Part shown: positions 36,988 to 45,117 of the stretch, in pieces | Layout of the letters: every line of letters starts with the position of its first letter | Position numbering within the stretch: the first letter of the stretch is position 1 | Source: Pseudomonas putida | GTDB lineage: Bacteria; Pseudomonadota; Gammaproteobacteria; Pseudomonadales; Pseudomonadaceae | Length of the DNA: 64,000 bases | NCBI RefSeq assembly: GCF_016406145.1 | Contig: NZ_CP066307.1 | Coordinates: 1-64,000 of the forward strand | Direction: 5' to 3' | The notes under the pieces: generated by a model | What the model was told of the DNA's origin: nothing | The model's database searches: none | Seen by the model: the letters and a program-made list of their open reading frames with translations, nothing else | Position numbers and translations under genes: made by a program

Positions 36988-37005
36988 GGTGGTTTGCCCT
37001 CGCAA

Positions 37006-37168
37006 TCAAGGTTGATGCTTCACATAGTAATGCAAAAATGCCTTACCGTCAATGTCCGTCAAACGATCATTAGTCGGCCATGCCGGACACTGTCCAGCAA
37101 AGTTATTGCACAACGGGTTGTCGGACATTAAGATAGGCGGACGGAATGACGGACAAGAGAGGCGGCAA
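37006..37168. promoter_or_regulatory. Probable res site of the mini-element
   Basis: Gap between the divergent antitoxin and resolvase genes. It has repeated CGGACA/TGTCCG half-sites at about 37050-37160 (for example CCGGACACTGTCCAG and TGTCGGACATT, then CGGACGG and CGGACAAG), as expected for three resolvase subsites. Confidence 0.65.
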
Positions 37169-37735
37169 ATGGCACTGATCGGCTATGCGCGGGTATCGAC
37201 GGCGGAACAGGACACCGCCTTGCAGACGGATGCGCTACGCAAGGCAGGCTGCGAGCGCGTTTTCGAGGACACGGCTTCCGGGGCCAAGGCCGACCGCCCC
37301 GGCTTGGCTGATGCGCTGGCCTACCTGCGCGACGGCGACGTGCTGGCCGTCTGGCGGCTGGATCGGCTCGGGCGCTCTATGCCGCACCTAATCGAAACGA
37401 TAGGCGCGCTGGAAGCGCGAGGCGTCGGCTTCCGTTCTCTGACGGAAGCCATCGACACCACCACGCCAGGCGGGCGGCTCATCTTCCACGTGTTCGGCGC
37501 GCTGGGCCAGTTCGAGCGCGACTTGATCCGCGAGCGCACCAAGGCCGGGTTGACTGCCGCCGCCGCTCGTGGGAGGAAGGGCGGGCGAAAGCCGGTTGTC
37601 ACCGCCGACAAGTTGCAGCGAGCGCGGGAGCACATCGCCAACGGGCTTAATGTCCGAGAGGCCGCTACACGGCTCAAGGTGAGCAAGACGGCCCTGTACA
37701 CCGCGCTGCAATCCACCAGTGCAGCCGACTCCTGA
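37169..37735 (+). CDS. tnpR: Serine resolvase of the mini-element
   Basis: 188 residues from MALIGYARVSTAEQ with RBS AGAGGCGG. Complete catalytic fold (GYARVST, WRLDRLGRSMPHL, FGALGQFERDLIRER) and C-terminal HTH (NVREAATRLKVSKTALYTAL). Distinct from the resolvases at 5930, 19015 and 38025. It ends 6 bp before the Tn402-type end; no tnpA follows, so the transposon was cut here. Confidence 0.9.
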   Translation: MALIGYARVSTAEQDTALQTDALRKAGCERVFEDTASGAKADRPGLADALAYLRDGDVLAVWRLDRLGRSMPHLIETIGALEARGVGFRSLTEAIDTTTPGGRLIFHVFGALGQFERDLIRERTKAGLTAAAARGRKGGRKPVVTADKLQRAREHIANGLNVREAATRLKVSKTALYTALQSTSAADS

Positions 37736-37825
37736 TATTCCGTGCAGTCGTCTTCTGAAAATGACAATAACTGTTAACTTTCTCGTAAACTTTTCAGTGT
37801 CTACATTAGGTGTACGGAAATTGCC

Positions 37826-38032
37826 ATGATGAGCAAACCCATCCCGACCACGCTGTACGTGTACCGTTGCACCGCATGCGGCCATGCTGGCCAGCTACAC
37901 CTGGCCGAAACCGCTGCCGAGTTGACGACCGCTTGTACATGTTGCGGGGCCGAGGTCGTGGCCGAGTGGGATGGCGGCGTGGTGCTATCGACCGACAAAC
38001 CAGGCCAACCACATGGAGGTGACCATGCGTAA
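37826..38032 (+). CDS. Small zinc-ribbon protein
   Basis: 68 residues with two CxxC pairs (YRCTACGH and CTCCGAE), a likely zinc ribbon. Function unknown. It overlaps the start of the following resolvase gene by 8 bp, so the three genes to repA seem to form one transcript. A palindrome-rich AT stretch precedes it. Confidence 0.75.
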   Translation: MMSKPIPTTLYVYRCTACGHAGQLHLAETAAELTTACTCCGAEVVAEWDGGVVLSTDKPGQPHGGDHA

Positions 38033-38642
38033 CGGCAAAGACTCTTCAACCCTGGACATATTGACCGGAGGCCTGCGCATTGGGTACGCCCGAACCAGCA
38101 AGCAGGACCAGAACCTGGACCTACAGCGAGACGCGCTTGTCGCCGCTGGTTGTACGCGGATCTATGAGGAACAGATCAGCGGGGCCAGGGCCAACCGGCC
38201 CGAGCTGGAGCAGATGCTAAAAGCACTCCGCCCAGGGGATACCGTTGTCGTGTGGCAGCTTTCCCGCTTCGGTCGCAGCCTCTCCCACCTGCTCCAGCTC
38301 ATGGCGCAACTGGAAGCCATGCAGGTTCGCTTTGAATCGCTCACCGAGCACATCGACACCAGCACGGCGGGCGGACGGATGCAGTTGAACGTCTTCGCCA
38401 CCCTGGCGGAGTACGAACGCGAGCTAAACCGCGAACGGACCATGGCCGGCCTGGAGGCCGCCCGCGCACGTGGGCGCAAAGGGGGTCGCAAGCCGACGCT
38501 TGGAGCGAAGGAGATCCGCGATATCAAGATCCTGCTGGCCGATCCCTTGACGACCGTCAGCGACGTGGCCGCCAGGTTCAAAGTCAGCAGAACCACCATC
38601 TACAAGTATCTGAGCAAGGAGGCCCAGCATGTCGTCCAATGA
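38025..38642 (+). CDS. Plasmid resolvase (serine recombinase)
   Basis: 205 residues from MRNGKDSSTL, RBS GGAGGTGACC. Full catalytic fold (RIGYARTSKQDQ, WQLSRFGRSLSHL, FATLAEYERELNRER) and a C-terminal HTH (VSDVAARFKVSRTTIYKYL). Its place directly before repA suggests resolution of plasmid multimers. It overlaps repA by 14 bp. The upstream region (37767-37825), which may hold part of res, is where the mini-element ends. Confidence 0.88.
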   Translation: MRNGKDSSTLDILTGGLRIGYARTSKQDQNLDLQRDALVAAGCTRIYEEQISGARANRPELEQMLKALRPGDTVVVWQLSRFGRSLSHLLQLMAQLEAMQVRFESLTEHIDTSTAGGRMQLNVFATLAEYERELNRERTMAGLEAARARGRKGGRKPTLGAKEIRDIKILLADPLTTVSDVAARFKVSRTTIYKYLSKEAQHVVQ

Positions 38643-39765
38643 GTTGTTTGATATCGATCCCGACCTGGCCACCTCGCCACTGCCGAAACGTCGCTCTGCG
38701 GCCAAAGCCCCCTTGGTCGGGCAGGACGCAATCAACATCGACAAGTGGCGCAAGCGCATTGAGGCCGAAGCCCGGCCAGGCGAAACCTACCAGCAGGCGG
38801 CGGAGCGGCTGAAACGCGAAGAGGCGAAGCAGCCGAAGGACAAGACACCAGGGCGCGAGGCGGTGAAGGCCTCAGCGGGCCGCAAGCAAGTTGTGGTGCT
38901 CGAAACGCAGCTCGATTTCTGGATTGCGACCGGCCTGCCGGCGATCCCCAAGGACGAGCGGCCTACAATGGAGCACCCGATCTACGCCGTGGAAGACGGA
39001 GACACCAGGCAGATCACCTACGAGCACAACGGGAACAAGATCGAGATCATTCCCAGCGTTGCCGGTCGGGCGACCCAGCATGACAAGGATATCGTGCTGT
39101 TTTGCGTGTCGAAGCTGGTGGCCGCGATCAACGCCGGCATAGCCGTATCACCGACTATCGAGACGACCGCTCACGAACTGTTGAGCTTCACGCGCAGCAG
39201 TACCAGCGAGCGCGGCTATGAGCTGCTTAGCAAGGCGTTCGACAGGCTCACCGGTACTCGCATGCGGGCCACCTTTGAATCGACGAAAGACCGTGACGGT
39301 AGCCGGCGCTGGGTGGGCCTGCTCGATGACGTGGAGATCATCACCAGGGGCGCCAAGAACCGCATGTGCGCCATTCGGATCAAGGTATCCGACACCACAT
39401 TTAACGCTGCGAAAGCCATGGATGTGTTGACCATTCCGGGCGACTATTTCGGGCTACGCAGCGCCATCGCCAAACGCATCTATGAGCTTTGCCGAAAGCA
39501 TTGCGGCGGCCAGGGCCAATGGAAGATCGGCCTGACTCTGCTGCAAAAGAAGGTCGGAAGCGCCCAGGCGGAAAAGAAGTTTCGCGCCAAGGTCAAGGAG
39601 CTGGCCGAGGCCGGCAGCTTGCTCGACTACTACATGACCTACCTGCCCGACGAAGACGCGGTGTTGTTCTTCAACAAGTCCGACGCCGGCAAAGCGGCCT
39701 TGCTCAAAGCCACGCGCAACGGTATCAAGACGCCACGCAAAGCAAAGGCCGCACCCGCTGCATGA
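38629..39765 (+). CDS. repA: Plasmid replication initiator RepA (RPA family)
   Basis: 378 residues, RBS AAGGAGG. Matches the layout of plasmid replication initiator A proteins (pfam RPA): basic N-terminal ~85 residues, then a winged-helix body (TQHDKDIVLFCVSKLVAAIN, RGYELLSKAFDRLTGTRM, GDYFGLRSAIAKRIYELCRKH). It should bind the seven iterons that follow immediately. Co-transcribed with the resolvase. Incompatibility group not assigned. Confidence 0.9.
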   Translation: MSSNELFDIDPDLATSPLPKRRSAAKAPLVGQDAINIDKWRKRIEAEARPGETYQQAAERLKREEAKQPKDKTPGREAVKASAGRKQVVVLETQLDFWIATGLPAIPKDERPTMEHPIYAVEDGDTRQITYEHNGNKIEIIPSVAGRATQHDKDIVLFCVSKLVAAINAGIAVSPTIETTAHELLSFTRSSTSERGYELLSKAFDRLTGTRMRATFESTKDRDGSRRWVGLLDDVEIITRGAKNRMCAIRIKVSDTTFNAAKAMDVLTIPGDYFGLRSAIAKRIYELCRKHCGGQGQWKIGLTLLQKKVGSAQAEKKFRAKVKELAEAGSLLDYYMTYLPDEDAVLFFNKSDAGKAALLKATRNGIKTPRKAKAAPAA

Positions 39766-39775
39766 GTCATGGCAA

Positions 39776-40158
39776 TTCGTCACTCCAGGGACCGGAAGGG
39801 GTCAATCCACTGATGTGTAAGGGTTTTTCTCTATTGATTCATGCGTTCTTGAGCTGTACCGCAGCCCCTTCGGGGGCTTTATCTGCGCATTCGTCACTCC
39901 AGGGACCGCGCCCAATTTCGCGGCCTAGCCGGTTCGTCACTCCAGGGACCGCGATTCGTCACTCTAGGGACCGCCGATTCGTCACTTCGGGGACTGGGGT
40001 TCGTCACTCCAGGGACCGCCTATTTCGTCACTCCGGGGACCAGAACCACCCGCCAGCCCAGGTAAATCAAGGCCTCGCAAAACGCTAACAACGCGCGCGC
40101 GTATTAACCTTTTAACTTAAACCTTTAACGGCTCTGATTTGACTGAGCTTGTGGATAA
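39776..40158 (+). other. oriV: oriV with seven iterons, AT-rich segment and DnaA box
   Basis: Seven 19-bp direct repeats of TTCGTCACTCCAGGGACCG with small variations start at 39776, 39890, 39933, 39955, 39978, 40000 and 40024. The last five are spaced 22-24 bp, about two helical turns. An AT-rich stretch (40101-40140) and a DnaA box TGTGGATAA (40150-40158) follow. Confidence 0.93.
39861..39881 (+). terminator. repA terminator inside the iteron region
   Basis: AGCCCC-TTCG-GGGGCT hairpin followed by TTA, between iterons 1 and 2. Confidence 0.7.
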
Positions 40159-40203
40159 CTCACGGATAGCGTTCGACACCGGCACCGTGCACGCGCCACG
40201 GGA

Positions 40204-40416
40204 TCACTCCGGGTTGTCCTGATTGCCCCACTGGTACTCCCACACCAGTCCAGCGCGGCGTTGCTCATAGTCAAACGGCTTGATGATCCCCGAAACGAAC
40301 AGGGCCGACAGCAAGCCCTGCGCCATGCCGTAGTAGACCGTGCGGTCGTGGCTCATGCCGTCCGGGCAGTCATTCTTAGGAGGCAACGGTGCGAAGGGTG
40401 GCTGGTCGTCATACAT
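40204..40416 (-). CDS. Small hypothetical protein near oriV
   Basis: 70 residues from MYDDQPPFAPL, with GGAG about 8 bases upstream. Contains GMAQGLLSALFVSGIIKPFDYEQRR; not recognised. Faces away from kfrA. Confidence 0.6.
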   Translation of the reverse strand: MYDDQPPFAPLPPKNDCPDGMSHDRTVYYGMAQGLLSALFVSGIIKPFDYEQRRAGLVWEYQWGNQDNPE

Positions 40417-40562
40417 GGCAGCAACTCCTATGGAGGCGGGGCATTGAAGTATAGGAGGGTGGAATCGAACGGCTGCTGCGCTCTGGTGCGGTGGCTCGCC
40501 CGCCGCGCTGGAGCGGAGCCAACAAGGCCAACTGGCCGCGTTAGGCTGTATTGTATTTTGTA

Positions 40563-40595
40563 GTATGTTGTATAATACTACACGCTACAACATAC
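40563..40595. promoter_or_regulatory. Inverted-repeat operator before kfrA
   Basis: Perfect 10-bp inverted repeat GTATGTTGTA ... TACAACATAC with a 13-bp spacer, ending 15 bp before the kfrA ATG and overlapping the only AT-rich promoter-like stretch. Likely KfrA autoregulatory site. Confidence 0.8.
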
Positions 40596-40610
40596 AAAGG
40601 AGCACGCCCC

Positions 40611-41261
40611 ATGGCACTCACCAAGGAAATGATCTGGAAGGCCGCCGACGAACTGGACGCTGACGGCACTAAGCCCACCCTGGCCAACGTGCGCAAGCGC
40701 CTGGGTGGCGTCGGCAGCTTTACGACCATTCAGGAGGCCATGAGCGAGTGGAAGAACCGCAAGCAGCAAGAGGCCCAGCCACTCATCGACCCACCACCAC
40801 CTGCCCTGGCCCAGTTGCTGGAGAACTTCGGCGCCGATATCTGGAACCTGGCCCGTGTTGCTGCCGACCAGGCCCTGGACGGAAAGCGCCGAGTGATCGA
40901 AGAGAATGCCGCGCAGATCCGCGAGCAGGCCGAGGAAGCGATTGCCCTAGCTGATAGCATGGATGCAGAGCTGCACGACCTGCGCGCCAAGATCGCGGGC
41001 CTGGAGGAAACCGCAGCGCTGTACCGCGAGCTACAGGCCAACTATCACGCCCTGGAAGAACGTGCCGAGCTGGAGTTGAAGCACCAGAAGGACCACAGCG
41101 CCCAGGAGATCCACCGGGCTGTCACCAGGGCCAACGAAAAGGACTCCGAAGCTATCGAGGCACGCAAGAGCGAACGCCAGGCCCTGGACCGCGCAGCACG
41201 CGCCGAAGGTCAGGTAGAGGCTCTGGAAAAACAGCTTGGCCTGGCTAAGAAGGGCAAGTAA
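40611..41261 (+). CDS. kfrA: KfrA-like DNA-binding coiled-coil protein
   Basis: 216 residues. N-terminal KfrA domain (TKEMIWKAADELDADG ... LGGVGSFTTIQEAMSEWK) binds DNA; residues ~95-215 form a long charged coiled coil. KfrA of IncP plasmids is an autoregulated nucleoid-like protein aiding stable inheritance. Here it is shorter, has an operator palindrome upstream and stands alone rather than in a korA-incC-korB operon. Confidence 0.88.
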   Translation: MALTKEMIWKAADELDADGTKPTLANVRKRLGGVGSFTTIQEAMSEWKNRKQQEAQPLIDPPPPALAQLLENFGADIWNLARVAADQALDGKRRVIEENAAQIREQAEEAIALADSMDAELHDLRAKIAGLEETAALYRELQANYHALEERAELELKHQKDHSAQEIHRAVTRANEKDSEAIEARKSERQALDRAARAEGQVEALEKQLGLAKKGK

Positions 41262-41556
41262 CCCACAAACGAAAGGGAGATCAATCACATGGATAGCACT
41301 AATCTGGATTGGCTTTGCCGCGTGGCTGGCTTATCACGGCCCCATGCAAGAGACGGGCTTCGATTGGCTACTGTTCGCCTTTGTCGTAGTCATTCCCAAA
41401 GGCTTTCGGGGCGCTCTGTACGCCTCGACGGCGCCTCAAAACAGATTCAGCGAGGGTTACAGCGCCAAGGATAAGCGCCTGCCATTGTACTGGGTTTTAA
41501 CCCTGCTCTTGTTCGCTATCAACCTGGGCCGAACCATCACCGACTTAATGAGTTGA
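41236..41556 (+). CDS. Small membrane protein
   Basis: 106 residues with three hydrophobic stretches (WIALIWIGFAAWLAYHG, WLLFAFVVVIPKGF, YWVLTLLLFAINL). The only in-frame ATG overlaps kfrA by 26 bp. A better-placed ATG (41289, after GGGAGATCAATCAC) is in another frame that yields a non-hydrophobic 61-residue peptide, so a start-region frameshift is possible. Function unknown. Confidence 0.55.
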   Translation: MAWLRRASNPQTKGRSITWIALIWIGFAAWLAYHGPMQETGFDWLLFAFVVVIPKGFRGALYASTAPQNRFSEGYSAKDKRLPLYWVLTLLLFAINLGRTITDLMS

Positions 41557-41575
41557 TCGGTATCAGCACTTCCCC

Positions 41576-41600
41576 AAGCCCGCGATGCGGGCTTTTTCTT
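41576..41600 (+). terminator. Intrinsic terminator
   Basis: AAGCCCGCGATGCGGGCTTTTTC, hairpin plus T run, after the membrane protein gene. Confidence 0.87.
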
Positions 41601-41829
41601 GCCTGCCGGCAGCCGCCCGCCACTCGCACCGGACAGACTCGGGCAAGCCTCGCTAGTCAGCCACACGCACCAGGCTCTACGAAGATTCAGGGATTCTTGG
41701 GGAGGGATTACAGGAGGGCCAGAAATGGCGAAGCCCGCTGCACAGCAATGCAAAACGGGCTTCTAGTGCTCTGCGAAGGAGCGCATGCCCGCAGTATAAC
41801 GACGCACCCCAGCGCGCTCAATTGCTCAA
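41601..41829. other. Gap before the vapBC operon
   Basis: No gene seen. Contains GC-rich stretches and a second AAACGGGCTT motif near 41750, but no clear function. Confidence 0.5.
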
Positions 41830-41857
41830 TTGACATATGCTTGCCATATGCTAGGAT
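41830..41857 (+). promoter_or_regulatory. Promoter of the DUF192-vapBC operon
   Basis: TTGACA, 16-bp spacer, TAGGAT. The spacer contains two CATATGC-type repeats (ACATATGC and CCATATGC), a plausible VapBC autoregulatory site. Confidence 0.7.
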
Positions 41858-41883
41858 TCTCTTGGAGATTGAAGGAGGTTCCG

Positions 41884-42309
41884 ATGCTCAACCGCTGCTT
41901 ACCTGCGTTGCTTTTGGGGGCCGTGCTCACCACACCGGCTTATAGCGATGATTGCCGGTTGTCGTTCCAGAATGGCGCGACACTCGACCTACCCGTGGCC
42001 ACCACCGAAGCCGCACAGGCGCAGGGCCTCGCCGGGCGGCCAGATCCAGGGCGAGGCATGCTGTTTCTCTGGACTACGCCGGCAGTGCGATTTGTGTGGA
42101 TGAAGAACACCCCTGCCCCATTAGACGCGGCTTGGATCGGAGCAGATGGGGTTATCCAGAGCGTACAAGAGCTGGAGCCACACACAACCGCCAAGCATTC
42201 ATCATTGCGGCCCGCCCTCGGCATTATCGAGGTGCCACGCGGCCAGCTTGCAAACCTGGGCATCGAGCGCGGCAGCACCATCACCGCCTCAACGTGTTTC
42301 AACTTGTAG
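41884..42309 (+). CDS. Secreted DUF192-family protein
   Basis: 141 residues from MLNRCLPALLLGAVLTTPAYS, a clear Sec signal peptide; RBS GGAGG. The mature part has the DUF192 signature (ARG-type GLAGRP...GMLFLW, FVWMKNT, LDAAWIGADG). Function in plasmids unknown. It precedes vapB by 9 bp and shares its promoter, an unusual pairing. Confidence 0.85.
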   Translation: MLNRCLPALLLGAVLTTPAYSDDCRLSFQNGATLDLPVATTEAAQAQGLAGRPDPGRGMLFLWTTPAVRFVWMKNTPAPLDAAWIGADGVIQSVQELEPHTTAKHSSLRPALGIIEVPRGQLANLGIERGSTITASTCFNL

Positions 42310-42318
42310 GAGGTTCCC

Positions 42319-42555
42319 ATGCGTACCGTTTCCATTTTCATGAACAGCCGAAACCAGGCGATCCGCATCCCTCGGGATATGGAGTACCAGGGCGTTTCCG
42401 AGCTGGAGATTATCCGCGACGGCGAAACGCTGATCCTGCGCCCTGTGCGCCCCTCCTGGGCATCGTTGCGCGACGTGGCGGCCGCAGATCCTGACTTTCT
42501 GACCGAGCGAAAGGATGTGATCGAGGAAGACCGTTTCCTGGGTGACTTCACATGA
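42319..42555 (+). CDS. vapB: VapB antitoxin
   Basis: 78 residues with an AbrB-like N-terminus (TVSIFMNSRNQAIRIPRDME) and a C-terminal toxin-binding tail. RBS AGGAGG. Overlaps vapC by 4 bp (ATGA). With VapC it forms a plasmid addiction module of the MvpAT/VapBC type. Confidence 0.93.
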   Translation: MRTVSIFMNSRNQAIRIPRDMEYQGVSELEIIRDGETLILRPVRPSWASLRDVAAADPDFLTERKDVIEEDRFLGDFT

Positions 42556-42989
42556 GCAAAAAGACGTACATGCTCGATACGAACATCTGTTCGTTCATCA
42601 TGCGCGAGCGCCCCGACGCGGTGCTGGCCAAGCTGGAACAGGCAGTCACTAATCAGCACCGGATTGTCGTTTCGGCCATCACCTACTCCGAAATGCGTTT
42701 CGGGGCCGCCAACCCCAAGGCATCGCCCAAGGTTGCAGCGATGGTCGATGCCTTCATCCAGCGCCTGGACGCCATCCTGTCCTGGGACGCCGCCGCCGTA
42801 GATCAAACAACGCAGATCCGCACCGCCCTCGCCCGCCTGGGTACGCCCATTGGCAACAACGATGCAGCGATAGCCGGCCATGCCCTGGCCGCTGGGTGTG
42901 TTCTGGTCACGAACAACACTCGCGAATTTGCTCGCGTTCCTGGCCTAGTCCTTGAGGACTGGACCCAACCCGCCATTACCAAGAGTTGA
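42552..42989 (+). CDS. vapC: VapC toxin (PIN ribonuclease)
   Basis: 145 residues. PIN fold: YMLDTNICSFIM (Asp), SAITYSEMRFGA (Glu), IGNNDAAIAGHA (Asp) and VTNNTREF. In its best-studied relatives it cuts initiator tRNA. Kills plasmid-free segregants when VapB decays. A second, unrelated PIN toxin is at 36344-36739. Confidence 0.94.
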   Translation: MSKKTYMLDTNICSFIMRERPDAVLAKLEQAVTNQHRIVVSAITYSEMRFGAANPKASPKVAAMVDAFIQRLDAILSWDAAAVDQTTQIRTALARLGTPIGNNDAAIAGHALAAGCVLVTNNTREFARVPGLVLEDWTQPAITKS

Positions 42990-42995
42990 TACGCC

Positions 42996-43157
42996 ATGAC
43001 CGAACTGGAACAAGCCATCATTGATTGCGCCCAACTGCACCTCACTCAGTTGAAAGGTGCGCTTACCCTGCCCAATGGCCCCGAACGTAGCGACGGCTTT
43101 ACCTCAGCCTGGTGGCAGCTCACCGGCCTGGCCCAGCTTGCCGACCCGAGCACATGA
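42996..43157 (+). CDS. Small hypothetical protein
   Basis: 53 residues (MTELEQAIIDCAQL...), 6 bp after vapC and overlapping the next small gene by 4 bp. Not recognised. Confidence 0.55.
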   Translation: MTELEQAIIDCAQLHLTQLKGALTLPNGPERSDGFTSAWWQLTGLAQLADPST

Positions 43158-43273
43158 ACCGCACTTACACCAAGCAACAGCACGCCTTGGCAGCGGTCGG
43201 CGCGATGTTTGATGCGGTGGACGAGTGGAACAAGGTTATGGCCGAAGTGCGCCAGGTCGTCGGCGAAAACTGA
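43154..43273 (+). CDS. Very small hypothetical protein
   Basis: 39 residues (MNRTYTKQQHALAAVGAM...), start overlapping the previous stop. Helical, unknown. Supported by coupling and by the RBS-bearing gene that follows. Confidence 0.5.
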   Translation: MNRTYTKQQHALAAVGAMFDAVDEWNKVMAEVRQVVGEN

Positions 43274-43284
43274 GGGAGGCCGGT

Positions 43285-43545
43285 ATGCGAAACGAACAGG
43301 AGTTGATGCCTGGCCTGATCCTGCCGCCGAGCTATCAGGTTGTATTGCGCAGGCGCCTGGCCGAAGTGAACACCGCCACCAGCGCGGCGAATTGCTTGAT
43401 TTCCCAGGCCCGCGCCGAGGGCATGGTGGAGGCCCTGGAATTGTTGAAAGCGCTGGAACAACAGCAGGTTGAGCGCCTGTATTTGTTGATCGAGCAGGCT
43501 GCCACAGCGCGCTTGCTGGAGCTGGAGCAGGGTGCCGGCGAGTGA
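43285..43545 (+). CDS. Small hypothetical helical protein
   Basis: 86 residues from MRNEQELMPG with GGGAGG upstream. Mostly leucine-rich helix (VEALELLKALEQQQVERLYLLIEQ), coiled-coil-like. Unknown. Last gene before repeat B. Confidence 0.6.
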   Translation: MRNEQELMPGLILPPSYQVVLRRRLAEVNTATSAANCLISQARAEGMVEALELLKALEQQQVERLYLLIEQAATARLLELEQGAGE

Positions 43546-43575
43546 TCGCCCTGCCGTCATCCGAGGCATAGCGCG

Positions 43576-44214
43576 AGGCCTGCGGCCCGGGCTTTCGTGC
43601 TACGCATCGAGCCACAGCTACGCCGCGTCTCGCCCCTTCGGGCTTCAATCCCTCTCGCCTGCGCACCTGGCCCGCCAGGCGCTGCGCGCTCCGCTTGCCC
43701 TCCGGCCTGCCGGCCTGCGCGGCGGCCTGCTGGCCACCTTGCCGCCCCTGCGCGTCCTGGGTGTGCTCATCACCCTCCGGCTGGCCGCTATCAGCCCTAA
43801 TCGCCTACCCTCCGCTGGGCCTATGCCGTCAAGGGGCTTTCGCGGCATATGCTCACTCCCTTCGGTCGCTCCGCTATTCCACGGTCCCCATGACGGCGGC
43901 CCAGCTCCGGGTAGTCGGGGCTTACCGCGACCAACCGAAGGCTGACGAGCAGATCCACCGGGGGAGATTCACGCTCCAGGGCAAAAGCGGGGCTGCACCC
44001 GCTTCGCGGGCGCGCTTTATGTTTACCTCCCGCTCCCACCTCGGCATCTAAGCAGCTCCGAAAAGCGCGCCGCGTCAAGTCAATTATTAGTCAAAGATTG
44101 TTTGACCAACAGTTGACGACAGCGCCCCGATTTGAGATACTAACCACGTCGAAGCAATACCGCCTCGACACCCCGGACACCAGCGGCAGCAACCGCTCCG
44201 GGGAATCTGCGAAG
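43576..44214 (+). repeat. Long backbone repeat, copy B, with promoter and hairpin leader
   Basis: ~640 bp nearly identical to copy C (46739-47380) and, over its right ~550 bp, to copy A (22911-23458). The promoter TTGACG-N17-GATACT is at about 44114-44142, and the hairpin at 44171-44203 has the same CCCCGGA/TCCGGGG arms, before TCTGCGAAGGAG and the gene at 44226. Confidence 0.88.
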
Positions 44215-44225
44215 GAGATACAAAA

Positions 44226-45062
44226 ATGCGTCTTTCCAGCAACTTCCGTAATCCGTGCATGATCCGCAGCGATGCCCCTCTGACCAATGACGAGATTGCC
44301 CGCGTGGCGCCCTCGATCTTTGCCGAGGAAGCGCACGACAGCCGTTCGGAACGTTACCTGTACATTCCAACCGTCAAGGTGCTCGATGCGCTGCGCACAG
44401 AAGGTTTTCAGCCGTTCATGGCGTGCCAGACCCGCGTCCGCAACACCGACAAACGCGAGCACACCAAGCACATGATTCGCCTGCGCCATGCCAGCAACAT
44501 CATGAGCAAGGAAGCGAACGAAATCATTCTGCTGAACAGCCACGACGGCAGCAGCAGCTACCAGATGATGGCCGGCAAGTTCCGTTTCGTGTGCGCTAAC
44601 GGGCTGGTCCTGGGCGACATGGCGATGGATCAGAAAGTGCGCCACAGCGGCCGCATTGACGTTGTTAACGACGTTATCGAAGGTGCCTATGAGGTGCTGG
44701 GCCAGTTCGAGCAGATCGACGCCAACCTTGACGACATGCAGCACTACCACTTGCGCCAGGAAGAGCAAGAAGCGTTCGCCATGGCGGCCCTGGCCTACCG
44801 CTACGACCCATCCGAAGGCCCTGCCCCGGTCACGCCGTCGCAACTGCTGATGCCGCGCCGTGCCGAAGACCGCGCAAGCGATCTCTGGACCACGTTCAAC
44901 CGCGTGCAGGAAAACACCATCAAGGGCGGCTTGCGTGGCCGCAACAAGCAAGGACGCCGGACAACTACCCGCGCCGTTAACGGCATTGACCAAGACGTGA
45001 AACTCAATCGCGCCTTGTGGGTACTGGCCCAGGCCCTGCGCAGCGGTCAAGCCGCCGCGTAA
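44226..45062 (+). CDS. DUF932-family protein
   Basis: 278 residues. The DUF932 signature is recognisable (YLYIPTVKVLDALRTEGFQP, MIRLRH, EIILLNSHDGSSSYQMMAGKFRFVCANGL). Such proteins are common on plasmids and phages and of unknown role, sometimes near anti-restriction genes. Driven by repeat-B promoter and leader; a stem-loop (GGGCGTTAAACGCCC) follows its stop. Confidence 0.85.
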   Translation: MRLSSNFRNPCMIRSDAPLTNDEIARVAPSIFAEEAHDSRSERYLYIPTVKVLDALRTEGFQPFMACQTRVRNTDKREHTKHMIRLRHASNIMSKEANEIILLNSHDGSSSYQMMAGKFRFVCANGLVLGDMAMDQKVRHSGRIDVVNDVIEGAYEVLGQFEQIDANLDDMQHYHLRQEEQEAFAMAALAYRYDPSEGPAPVTPSQLLMPRRAEDRASDLWTTFNRVQENTIKGGLRGRNKQGRRTTTRAVNGIDQDVKLNRALWVLAQALRSGQAAA

Positions 45063-45117
45063 CTGGCGAGCCGGGCGTTAAACGCCCGGCTTTCCCCCGC
45101 CCTTGGAGGATCGAACC

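Larger units (their letters stand above)
35622..37766. mobile_element. Mini-element with Tn402-type ends: TA pair, third gene and resolvase
   Basis: 2,145 bp between TGTCGTTTTCAGAAGGCGAC... (35622-35646) and an inverted IRt-type end (37742-37766). No transposase; it could be moved in trans by TniA/TniB. Contents: orf183, PIN toxin, AbrB antitoxin (minus strand), a res-like gap and a serine resolvase (plus strand). At 35768-35800, just inside, lies a piece matching a Tn5501-type terminal repeat, so the cargo looks like the left arm of a Tn3-family transposon with a different TA pair. Flanking pentamers (GCCGC, ATAAC) do not match. Confidence 0.7.

Noticed and set aside
39776..40042. Possible CRISPR array
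   Set aside because: Seven 19-bp repeats with 3-5-bp gaps next to repA are iterons; there are no spacers of 30 bp and no cas genes.
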